Source: JACCXJ01 sp052387115
Lineage (GTDB): Bacteria > Pseudomonadota > Gammaproteobacteria > JACCXJ01
Direction of reading: 5' to 3'
Assembly (NCBI GenBank): GCA_052387115.1
Contig: JBQTJM010000293.1
Span: forward strand, 1-21,777
DNA: 21,777 nucleotides
Part shown: positions 1 to 4,814 of the stretch, one piece after another
How positions within the stretch are numbered: the stretch's first letter is position 1
How the letters are laid out: every line of letters begins with the position of its first letter
The notes under the pieces: generated by a model
What the model was told of the DNA's origin: nothing
The model's input: the letters and a program-made list of their open reading frames with translations, nothing else
Databases searched by the model: none
Program-made: the position numbers and the translations under genes

Positions 1-38
1 TTGCCGGCAAATTGGGGATGCAACAACGGCGCTGCCTT

Positions 39-71
39 CCGCGAATGAGTTGGCGCGGACGCGCGCCCTAC
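39..71 (-). repeat. REP-like palindromic element, copy A (inverted)
   Basis: The minus strand reads GTAGGGCGCGCGTCCGCGCC, containing a perfect 6-bp stem (52-57 with 62-67) around a 4-nt loop. The downstream flank includes CATT and GCGG blocks, as in the copies at 804-851 and 4514-4562. The element is therefore one of three related hairpins in the first 4.6 kb. Such elements are often mobilised by RAYT transposases, and a RAYT remnant lies nearby. Confidence 0.6.
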
Positions 72-169
72 GGTCTGCTGATCAACATTATCGGTAAACC
101 AAGACGGTGGGGAGGGGAGGCGGAAACAAGGATAAAGTCAGGTTCCTAGGCTAAGACGGGCGGAGCGCC

Positions 170-803
170 ATGTCGCTGAGATACGTCGCGGCCCGCAGCC
201 CACATCGGTATGCAGATGGGGTACGGGTCGCCGATACCGACGGGCTGCATCTCGGTGAAAAGCTGACTGGTGCGGGATGGATAGGGGTCGTGCCGGGTGA
301 AGGTGGCGATGTGCGCATCGAGATCGGCTTCGATGAAGACCTCAAGAGCCTTACGCTTTATTTCCTGGCGAACGCGCTCCTCGGCTTGCAGCGGGCGGTG
401 GCAGAGCTCGCCCAAGGCGCGTTCGGCACCATCGCCGAGCCCGGCTCCCGGGACGAGATCGGGCGCTTGACGGAGGCCTTCAATACCATGTCATCGAGGC
501 TCAGGGATACCACCGTCTCGCGGGACACCTCATCCGGCAGATGGGAGAGGCCCTGATCGCGACCGATCCGGCCGGTCGCATGCTCACGGTAAACCCGGCG
601 GCGCTGCAGCTCCTCGGTTACGCGGAAGCCGAGTTGATCGGCCAGCCGTTCGAATGCCTCTTTACGGACGAGGATCCTCCCAAGGGGCGGCCGGGTCTGC
701 GATCGACCGAGGTCCACGAGACGACCTGGCGAACGAAGCACGACCAGCGCATCCCGGTGTTGTTGACGAGCGCCGATCTGCGCGATCGGCGCAATACCGT
801 GGA
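170..803 (+). pseudogene. HAMP-PAS sensor protein remnant (frameshifted, truncated)
   Basis: Two reading frames together encode parts of a membrane sensor (histidine kinase or diguanylate cyclase type). The first frame, starting at 170, contains a HAMP-like segment at about 365-510 (LQRAVAELAQGAF, DEIGRLTEAFNTMSSRLRD). The second, open from about 520, contains a PAS domain (ALIATDPAGRMLTVNPAA, LLGYAEAELIGQPF, LFTDEDP, VHETTWRTKHDQRIPVLL). HAMP followed directly by PAS is a standard sensor layout, and the frame change near 520 breaks it. No catalytic output domain follows: homology stops where the REP-like repeat begins at about 804. No convincing transmembrane helix precedes the HAMP, so the 5' end is probably damaged too. 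It is unlikely to yield a working sensor. Confidence 0.7.
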
Positions 804-851
804 AGCAAGCGTAGGGCGCGTGCCCGCGCCATGCATTGGCGGTGTGATTCC
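804..851 (+). repeat. REP-like palindromic element, copy B
   Basis: It contains GGCGCG-TGCC-CGCGCC, a perfect 6-bp stem (815-820 with 825-830) with a 4-nt loop. It is nearly identical over about 48 bp to 4514-4562, differing by a few substitutions and one indel. It ends just before a RAYT-type N-terminus at 855, the usual neighbourhood for a REP element beside its transposase. Confidence 0.75.
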
Positions 852-854
852 GAC

Positions 855-914
855 GTGCCTGACTACCGTCGCGCCCATGTATCGGGTGGCACCTATTTCT
901 TCACCGTCAACAGC
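855..914 (+). pseudogene. RAYT (REP-associated Y1 transposase), N-terminal fragment
   Basis: From a GTG at 855 the frame reads VPDYRRAHVSGGTYFFTVN. This matches the conserved N-terminus of REP-associated tyrosine transposases (Y1/TnpA-like family), which nick and move REP elements. The frame then stops at the IS630 junction (TAG at 915-917). Rejoining the flanks without the IS still gives a stop, so the gene was probably already damaged before the IS arrived. A second piece of the same protein lies at 2331-2429. Confidence 0.7.
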
Positions 915-916
915 TA

Positions 917-944
917 GCGTAGTGTCCCTTAAATAACTTTACAG
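917..944 (+). repeat. IS630 terminal inverted repeat, left
   Basis: It pairs with 2097-2124 at 26 of 28 positions. The mismatches are at the second base and near the inner end. It lies immediately inside the flanking TA and ends two bases before the transposase stop codon. Confidence 0.85.
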
Positions 945-945
945 A

Positions 946-2085
946 TTATCCCTTCTTCTTTTTCCCTCGGGGCAGGGTGGATCCGGGCTTGATCTGCTCC
1001 ATCTTGACCCGCGCCCGGTCGACCTTCTCGATGATCTGGCCTACGGTGGCCGTCCAGATGAACGGCTTCGGGTTCTGGTTCCAGGCTTGCATAAATTCGT
1101 CAATCGCCTGTTGTAAATCCGACACGCTCATGAAGCTGCCGCGCCGAATCGCTTGCTCAGTCAATTCTCGAAACCAGCGCTCCACCAGGTTCAGCCAGCT
1201 TGAGCTGGTCGGAACAAAGTGGCACACAAACCGGGGATGCTGCTTCAGCCACGCTTTCACGTGCGGCTCTTTGTGCGTACCGTAGTTGTCCATTACCAAG
1301 TGCAACGGTAGGTCCTGGGGAAACTCTCGGTCCAAGCGGCGCAGAAATTTCAGCCCCTCTTGATGACGGTGCCGGGGGTGACATTCACCGATCACCTGGC
1401 CGTCTAATACGTTGAGCGCCGCAAAGAGCGTGGTGGTGCCATTGCGTTGGTAGTCGTGCGTCATGGTACCGCACCGGCCTTTCTTGAGGGGTAGCCCCGG
1501 TTGAGTCCGATCCAACGCTTGGATCTGGCTCTTTTCATCCAAGCACAGCACCAGCGCCTTGTCGGGCGGGTTCATGTACAACCCCACCACATCGGTCAGC
1601 TTCTCCAGGAATCGCGCATCCCGCGAGAGCTTAACGGTGCGGCTCAGGTGTGGTTTGATATTGTGCATCTGCCATAAGCGGTTCACCGTGTTCTTGCTGA
1701 CCTCGAGCGCCTCTGCCAGGACCCGGCAACTCCAATGCGTTCTGCCGTTGGGCTTGCTCTGCAAAGTCGCATTGATGATCCCGTCTCGCTTCGCTTGATC
1801 ATACTGCGGCTTGCGCCCCCGTCCGGGGGCGATCTCCCAGACCTCGCCGATCCCTTGCTGGCGAACCCGCTTGCGCCACAGCAGCACCGTGGGGCGGCTC
1901 ACACCGAGTTCCTCCGCGATCGCTACATTCTGCTGACCCGCCACGGCTCTCAGGATGATCCGGCAACGTAGGGCCACTTGTTGCGGAGTCCCGTGTGAGG
2001 ACTCCCATTTTTCGAGCTGCGTCCGTTCAGCCGGTTGCAACTCGATCGACAGACTCGTGTTCGGCATGACCGTGAGCATAGCCAT
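946..2085 (-). CDS. IS630-family DDE transposase
   Basis: This is the transposase that cuts and rejoins the element's ends at TA targets. The N-terminal half has a helix-turn-helix region (VAIAEELGVSRPTVLLWRKR) and a second HTH-like stretch (LAEALEVSKNTVNRLWQMH). The catalytic half shows the DDE triad in expected contexts: LCLDEKSQIQALDR, LVMDNYGTHK and SSWLNLVERWFRELTE. About 379 residues, which fits the family. The C-terminus is lysine-rich. The frame is open back to a TTG at 2103 inside the terminal repeat. I chose the ATG at 2085, with ATGs at 2079 and 2067 also possible, since none has a clear ribosome-binding site. The gene is intact. Confidence 0.9.
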   Translation of the reverse strand: MAMLTVMPNTSLSIELQPAERTQLEKWESSHGTPQQVALRCRIILRAVAGQQNVAIAEELGVSRPTVLLWRKRVRQQGIGEVWEIAPGRGRKPQYDQAKRDGIINATLQSKPNGRTHWSCRVLAEALEVSKNTVNRLWQMHNIKPHLSRTVKLSRDARFLEKLTDVVGLYMNPPDKALVLCLDEKSQIQALDRTQPGLPLKKGRCGTMTHDYQRNGTTTLFAALNVLDGQVIGECHPRHRHQEGLKFLRRLDREFPQDLPLHLVMDNYGTHKEPHVKAWLKQHPRFVCHFVPTSSSWLNLVERWFRELTEQAIRRGSFMSVSDLQQAIDEFMQAWNQNPKPFIWTATVGQIIEKVDRARVKMEQIKPGSTLPRGKKKKG

Positions 2086-2096
2086 CGCCGGCGAGT

Positions 2097-2124
2097 CTGT
2101 CAAGTTATTTAAGGGACACTACAC
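2097..2124 (-). repeat. IS630 terminal inverted repeat, right
   Basis: It mirrors 917-944 at 26 of 28 positions and is followed by the TA duplication at 2125-2126. The inner end contains TTGACA reading toward the transposase, a possible -35 box for it. Confidence 0.85.
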
Positions 2125-2194
2125 TAGCTAGCCAAAGATATTTGACATTTCGCGTACCTCGACAAGCTCCCACCCCTCCGGCAGCGTCGGGAAA

Positions 2195-2234
2195 CTCCCT
2201 CCCCTGTCCGTGCTTTTTGCGGACGGGGGAGGGG
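2195..2234. repeat. GC-rich palindrome (14-bp stem)
   Basis: CCCTCCCCTGTCCG at 2197-2210 pairs with 2220-2233 at 13 of 14 positions around a 9-nt T-rich loop. It is followed by a G-rich tail (GAGGGGTGGGGGT). It belongs to the CCCTCCCC type of dispersed intergenic repeat common in proteobacteria. It lies inside the interrupted RAYT gene and forms an inverted pair with the element at 2302-2326. Confidence 0.65.
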
Positions 2235-2301
2235 TGGGGGTCAGCGCTACACGCGCTTACCAAGCCCTTTCCTGACCGCGGCGCCTTTACCCCCACCCTA
2301 A

Positions 2302-2326
2302 CCCTCCCCCGCTCCGCAGGGGAGGG
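2302..2326. repeat. GC-rich palindrome (8-bp stem)
   Basis: CCCTCCCC at 2302-2309 pairs perfectly with GGGGAGGG at 2319-2326. It is preceded by ACCCCCACCCTAA, the flank typical of this dispersed repeat type and the inverse of the tail of the palindrome at 2197-2233. The RAYT homology resumes five bases after it. Confidence 0.6.
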
Positions 2327-2330
2327 AATC

Positions 2331-2429
2331 GATTTGCGCGCGGCCCTGCGGGAAGCGATGGGAACGCTTCGTTTGACCCATCCGTTTGTGATCGAGGCGC
2401 TGCTGCCTAACCACGGGCATGCCCTCTGG
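2331..2429 (+). pseudogene. RAYT transposase, central fragment with HxH motif
   Basis: The frame encodes DLRAALREAMGTLRL, then THPFVIEALLPNHGHALW. This matches the central RAYT region, where a stretch ending in LP(N/D)HxHxxW carries the HUH metal-binding histidines. About two residues appear lost just before LPNHGH. The region containing the catalytic tyrosine is not recognisable downstream. With the piece at 855-914 this is one RAYT gene, split by palindromic repeats and then by the IS630 element. Confidence 0.65.
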
Positions 2430-2463
2430 ATTTCTCGCACCGCTGGCCCCCGGCCAACGCTGG

Positions 2464-2598
2464 CTATGGGTGAGATGGGTCTTCGGGTGTGTCCACGGAA
2501 CGTGATTTGTGGGCGGACGTCGCCGCAATCCACAACATCACCACACCCCACAGAACAACGAGACCCATTCCGGAGAATACGGCGGTTTCAATACTCAT
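2464..2598 (-). CDS. Small single-helix membrane protein (44 aa), candidate
   Basis: An ATG at 2598 is preceded by GAGGA at 9-nt spacing. The frame gives a 44-residue protein starting MSIETAVFSG, with a strongly hydrophobic helix at residues 8-27 (GLVVLWGVVMLWIA) and a polar acidic tail (HKSRSVDTPEDPSHP). The topology resembles small accessory subunits of transporters or oxidases, but I cannot assign it to a family. The good ribosome-binding site, helix and charged tail favour a real gene. Against it are the small size, the decayed surroundings and the absence of a partner gene. The 3' end stops about 35 bp short of the RAYT fragment on the other strand. Confidence 0.4.
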   Translation of the reverse strand: MSIETAVFSGMGLVVLWGVVMLWIAATSAHKSRSVDTPEDPSHP

Positions 2599-2662
2599 TT
2601 CAATTATCCTCGATGGACAGAAGCAGATGCGCGATGGTTCGTCGACATTCGGCCTTCCGGCC

Positions 2663-3187
2663 CTAGGGCGTCTGCCGGGAGCCCAAGAGTGCCAGGATCT
2701 CTCCCGGCGAGCGTGGCATCACCGGCGCACCCTTGAAGTCCTTCGCATTCCGCGTCACCAGGTAGTCGACCCCGACCTGAAGGCCGGCGGCGGCTTGGAC
2801 ACCGTCTTCGTAATCCCGAAGACCGAGGCCAAGAGCGCGCTGGAAGTCGGCACTGCCTAGAGGCACCACGTTCAGCAACTGCAAGGCGTCATTAATGGCG
2901 GTCGCCGCTACGGAGCGATTTCGTTCTCGCTCCACGATGTAGTAGACAGTCGTGACGGTGTGGCCTGCGATGTGGCCCTCGGCACCATTCCGGTGGCCTG
3001 TTGGCGTCCGAATCGTTGTGGTCGTGACGGTGTGGCCTGCGATGTGGCCCTCGGCACGGCCTTTCGCGATGGCGTCGAGGAGTGCCGTCGCGTCTTCTAC
3101 CCACGGTTCTCGCTCGAGGATTACGTCGAGCAGGACGTTCGTGTCGATGAGGAGCTTGGGGATCGCCGGCACCGCACGGACCGTCAC
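2663..3187 (-). CDS. PIN-domain toxin (VapC-like) with internal duplication
   Basis: PIN-domain ribonuclease, the expected toxin of a type II toxin-antitoxin pair that cleaves RNA when free of its antitoxin. Visible features are the N-terminal strand and first acid (LLIDTNVLLDVILER, D15), the later acid in LRDYEDGVQAA (D128) and the C-terminal YLVTRNAKDF. At 174 residues it is about 24 longer than expected for this PIN subgroup. The excess is an in-frame duplication: AEGHIAGHTVTT occurs at residues 45-56 and again at 69-80. The GTG start at 3187 lies 42 bp after the antitoxin stop, so the pair is probably one transcript. Whether the toxin still folds is open, because the duplicated segment lies in a core strand region. 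Confidence 0.75.
   Translation of the reverse strand: MTVRAVPAIPKLLIDTNVLLDVILEREPWVEDATALLDAIAKGRAEGHIAGHTVTTTTIRTPTGHRNGAEGHIAGHTVTTVYYIVERERNRSVAATAINDALQLLNVVPLGSADFQRALGLGLRDYEDGVQAAAGLQVGVDYLVTRNAKDFKGAPVMPRSPGEILALLGSRQTP
2949..3057. repeat. 37-bp direct repeat inside the PIN toxin gene
   Basis: The 37-bp segment at 2949-2985 is repeated exactly at 3021-3057, with 35 bp of unrelated sequence between. The period is 72 bp, exactly 24 codons, so the reading frame is kept. The perfect identity suggests a recent event. Confidence 0.9.
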
Positions 3188-3229
3188 GCCGCGTAGCGGT
3201 TCCCTAGGATCGGGGTTCCCGGTACCCGA

Positions 3230-3475
3230 TCAGCGCCCTCCATACTTCCGTGCCAAGTGCCCCCGATATTCCTCGCGGCCTGTCCGCCCACCGGTGGCGA
3301 CTCCGCGCAGGCGCCGGACCAGAGGCGAGATCGCCCGCGTGGTTGCCGGTTCCAACGGTAGGGCGTTGAGAAAGTCGTTGACGAGCTGCGAGAGGTTCTT
3401 CCCATACAGTCTTCCGTAGCGCTGCCCGCGCTCGATCGCATCCGGTTCGAGAGATAGGTTCTTTGGTTTCCGCAT
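3230..3475 (-). CDS. Antitoxin (VapB-like) of the PIN toxin
   Basis: Small antitoxin encoded just upstream of the PIN toxin and expected to bind and neutralise it and to repress the operon. It reads MRKPKNLSLEPDAIERGQRY, then GKNLSQLVNDFLNAL. This is a ribbon-helix-helix-like N-terminus with a strand followed by two helices. The C-terminal tail ends REEYRGHLARKYGGR, the type that contacts PIN toxins. I chose the ATG at 3475 because GGAGG lies 5-6 nt upstream of it. The ATG at 3487 would place that sequence inside the gene. 81 residues, normal for the class. Family assignment is by pattern only. Confidence 0.75.
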   Translation of the reverse strand: MRKPKNLSLEPDAIERGQRYGRLYGKNLSQLVNDFLNALPLEPATTRAISPLVRRLRGVATGGRTGREEYRGHLARKYGGR

Positions 3476-3504
3476 CATCGCCTCCATGGCATGGCCATGA
3501 TTCT

Positions 3505-3539
3505 ATGGATAGCATGCGCATATACCGCAGCCCTGTCAA
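3505..3539 (-). promoter_or_regulatory. Possible vapBC promoter/operator
   Basis: On the minus strand a perfect TTGACA (3539-3534) lies upstream of the antitoxin. At 17-nt spacing it is followed by a weak CATGCT (3516-3511). The same stretch holds palindromic TATGCGCATA and GCATGC motifs, which could be an autoregulatory operator of the kind RHH antitoxins bind. The -35 is clear; the -10 and operator are inference. Confidence 0.35.
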
Positions 3540-3559
3540 GTCCCTCGAGGGGAATAGGT

Positions 3560-3796
3560 GCCGATGACATAGGCTGGCTGCCAGGTCCGCATCGTCCAGA
3601 GTCACCGGATAGTGGCGGATTTGATCTAGCAGCGCTTTCGCCAAGCGTTCCCCCTCTGCGTCGAAACCGGTCAGAACTTTGGCACGAGTGATGACGGAAA
3701 TCGCGGTTTCGTGATGGTGTTGCTGTAGATACCGGGTTGCTGCCTCAACCCCATTGAAATGATCGATGAGGTGACGGAGTCCAGCAAATAGGCCAT
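3560..3796 (-). pseudogene. Second VapC-like PIN toxin, frameshifted and truncated
   Basis: From the ATG at 3796 the frame gives MAYLLDSV, a typical PIN N-terminus. It then shifts at about 3771, where a single base appears lost. The other frame continues LIDHFNGVEAATRYLQQ, ETAISVITRAKVLTGFDAEG, LAKALLDQIRHYPVTLDD and ADLAASL, which is good PIN-domain sequence. Homology ends near 3560, before the conserved C-terminal part that normally carries the last acidic residues (the TRNxxDF region). The start codon overlaps the end of the reconstructed antitoxin frame (TGATG), as in an intact vapBC operon. With a frameshift and no C-terminus it cannot encode an active toxin. Confidence 0.7.
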
Positions 3797-4043
3797 CAAC
3801 CAGACTCCCACGCGCTGCGAATTCGGGTTTGGTAAGTCGAGACCTTCGCCTTCGGACCAGATTCCGCGCATGCGTTGGAATAGTTCATTCATCGAAGGTA
3901 GGCGCCGGCGGCTGCTCGGTTTGACGGCGGTAGAGCAGCGACGCGCGGCGGACGATCTCTGTCATAGGTATTTGCTCCGCCTCGGCTTGTCGTATCAGCC
4001 AATCCTTTTCGGTTTCACTTGGGCTGATGATGGCTCTGGGCAT
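3796..4043 (-). pseudogene. Second VapB-like antitoxin, frameshifted
   Basis: The ATG at 4043 opens a 52-residue frame (MPRAIISPSETEKDW, IPMTEIVRRASLLYRR, ending APTFDE) that stops at 3885. The stop follows an apparent duplication of TGAA (GATGAATGAACTA). Removing it restores FDELFQRMRGIWSEGEGLD. A further extra T about 50 nt later must also be removed to restore YQTRIRSAWESG and the stop overlapping the toxin start. The reconstructed protein, about 80 residues, looks like a VapB antitoxin that partners PIN toxins. The truncated product might still be made, but it lacks its toxin-binding tail. Confidence 0.65.
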
Positions 4044-4056
4044 GATCGAGGACTCC

Positions 4057-4081
4057 GGTATCAAGAGGGCGCTATGATACC
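4057..4081. promoter_or_regulatory. Inverted repeat upstream of the broken vapBC
   Basis: GGTATCA (4057-4063) and TGATACC (4075-4081) form a perfect 7-bp inverted repeat with an 11-nt centre. It lies 14 bp upstream of the decayed antitoxin start, where an antitoxin operator would be expected. Function is inferred from position only. Confidence 0.4.
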
Positions 4082-4147
4082 GAGATCGAAGGGTACTACG
4101 CTCCCCTCCGCCGGGGACCCCGCGCGGAAAAATTGTGCTATGCTATA

Positions 4148-4176
4148 TTGAACTGGCATATATCGCTGCTATATAG
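4148..4176 (+). promoter_or_regulatory. Possible sigma70 promoter for the 4204 gene
   Basis: TTGAAC (4148-4153) is followed after 17 nt by ATATAG (4171-4176). Overlapping choices TATATA or TATAGA are also possible. It lies in the most AT-rich stretch of the neighbourhood, about 30 bp before the start codon. A good AGAGGG ribosome-binding site is at 4191-4196. Confidence 0.45.
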
Positions 4177-4203
4177 AGTGTATTCGATAAAGAGGGTTAA
4201 GCC

Positions 4204-4404
4204 ATGTCTCCGAGAAATGTAGCTATTATTCTGATCGTCGTCGGCATCGTGACAGTAATCGTATTCGGTCTGGCAGATGTGATCGGTCTCGGTGGCGCGC
4301 CCACCGCCATCGGCTATCGTCAGATTATTGGGGTCATCATCGGCGCCATTGTCATCGTCGTGGGGGTTGTCCTGCTGCGCCGGTCAGGCAGCAGCCCGGT
4401 GTAA
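4204..4404 (+). CDS. Small two-helix membrane protein, unknown function
   Basis: A 66-residue protein with two hydrophobic helices: residues 6-25 (VAIILIVVGIVTVIVFGLAD) and about 40-59 (IIGVIIGAIVIVVGVVLL). A short glycine-rich loop (IGLGGAP) joins them and the tail is basic (RRSGSS). It resembles widespread small hypothetical membrane proteins of similar length and layout, for which I know no function. The start is well supported by AGAGGG seven bases upstream and a plausible promoter. It stands alone between the decayed vapBC and other remnants and is the only clearly healthy non-mobile gene in that stretch apart from the first vapBC pair. Confidence 0.7.
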   Translation: MSPRNVAIILIVVGIVTVIVFGLADVIGLGGAPTAIGYRQIIGVIIGAIVIVVGVVLLRRSGSSPV

Positions 4405-4410
4405 AACCGG

Positions 4411-4511
4411 TCTCGATCCGCCTTGCCGAAGCTGTAGCCGGCGAACTCATTCGGCGTGACCCATGCCCAGTCGCGCACGCCGATAGTCTGCGGCTGCTCG
4501 CTCCGATAGCG
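4411..4511 (-). pseudogene. Unidentified protein remnant
   Basis: On the minus strand an uninterrupted frame without a start codon reads RYRSEQPQTIGVRDWAWVTP, then NEFAGYSFGKADRDRFYTG. The composition is protein-like (W, Y, F and charged residues well mixed), unlike shadow frames here. It runs into the 3' end of the 4204 gene on one side and the REP-like copy C on the other. I do not recognise the family. It could be chance. Confidence 0.25.
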
Positions 4512-4513
4512 GC

Positions 4514-4562
4514 AGCAAGCGTGGGGCGCGTGCCCGCGCCATTGATTGGCGGTAATGATTTC
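4514..4562 (+). repeat. REP-like palindromic element, copy C
   Basis: It carries the same GGCGCG-TGCC-CGCGCC hairpin (4525-4530 with 4535-4540) and flanks as 804-851, in the same orientation. It abuts the 3' end of the BrnA-like remnant, whose normal C-terminus is missing, so insertion of the repeat may have truncated that gene. Confidence 0.75.
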
Positions 4563-4578
4563 GCCATGTCTGAGTTGA

Positions 4579-4811
4579 TTAGGACCTGTACGGCACGTCG
4601 TGCCTGTTCGCCTCGATGTCGATGCGTTCCAGCAAGGTCAGCGGCAGCCGCAGCGAGGTGGCCCGGGTGGAGGGTTTGAGATTGGGGAAGGGCACGCGCT
4701 GCCCCGGGGACCAGTCGAGATACTCGGTGGAGTCATGGGTTTCCCAAAACGCGCGTTCCTCGCGCCTATGCGCTCGGAGCCCGTGCTCGGCGTGCTGGTC
4801 TCTTGCGTAGT
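4579..4811 (-). pseudogene. BrnA/CopG-type antitoxin remnant, no toxin
   Basis: The minus-strand frame contains EERAFWETHDSTEYLDW, then FPNLKPSTRATSLRLP and LLERIDIEANRHDVPYRS, ending at the TAA at 4579. This is the recognisable core of the BrnA/CopG antitoxin family: the FWExHDSTEYLDW block, then a ribbon-helix-helix domain. The usual SLIKxWL end is missing. Upstream the frame stays open into the DyP gene but has no ATG, GTG or TTG in a credible place. The BrnT-type toxin gene that normally precedes it is absent; DyP lies there instead. The remnant is therefore an orphan antitoxin that has lost its start, its tail and its partner. Confidence 0.7.
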
Positions 4812-4814
4812 GGC

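Larger units (their letters stand above)
917..2124 (-). mobile_element. IS630-family insertion sequence, complete
   Basis: The element is bounded by terminal inverted repeats at 917-944 and 2097-2124 (26 of 28 positions identical, core GTAGTGTCCCTTAAATAACT). It is flanked by a TA dinucleotide on each side (915-916 and 2125-2126), the TA target duplication characteristic of IS630/Tc1-mariner elements. Length is 1208 bp with a single transposase gene on the minus strand. The near-perfect ends and intact transposase suggest a recent insertion that may still be active. Confidence 0.9.

Noticed and set aside
1..10. Perfect 10-bp palindrome TTGCCGGCAA at the window edge
   Set aside because: Too short and too close to the edge to interpret; expected by chance in GC-rich DNA.
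146..415. 89-codon minus-strand frame over the sensor remnant
   Set aside because: The plus strand carries recognisable HAMP sequence in part of it, and the minus product resembles nothing I know.
2949..3057. Two 37-bp repeats separated by 35 bp, resembling a minimal CRISPR array
   Set aside because: The period keeps the PIN-toxin frame exactly, there are only two copies, and no cas genes are nearby. It is an in-frame duplication.
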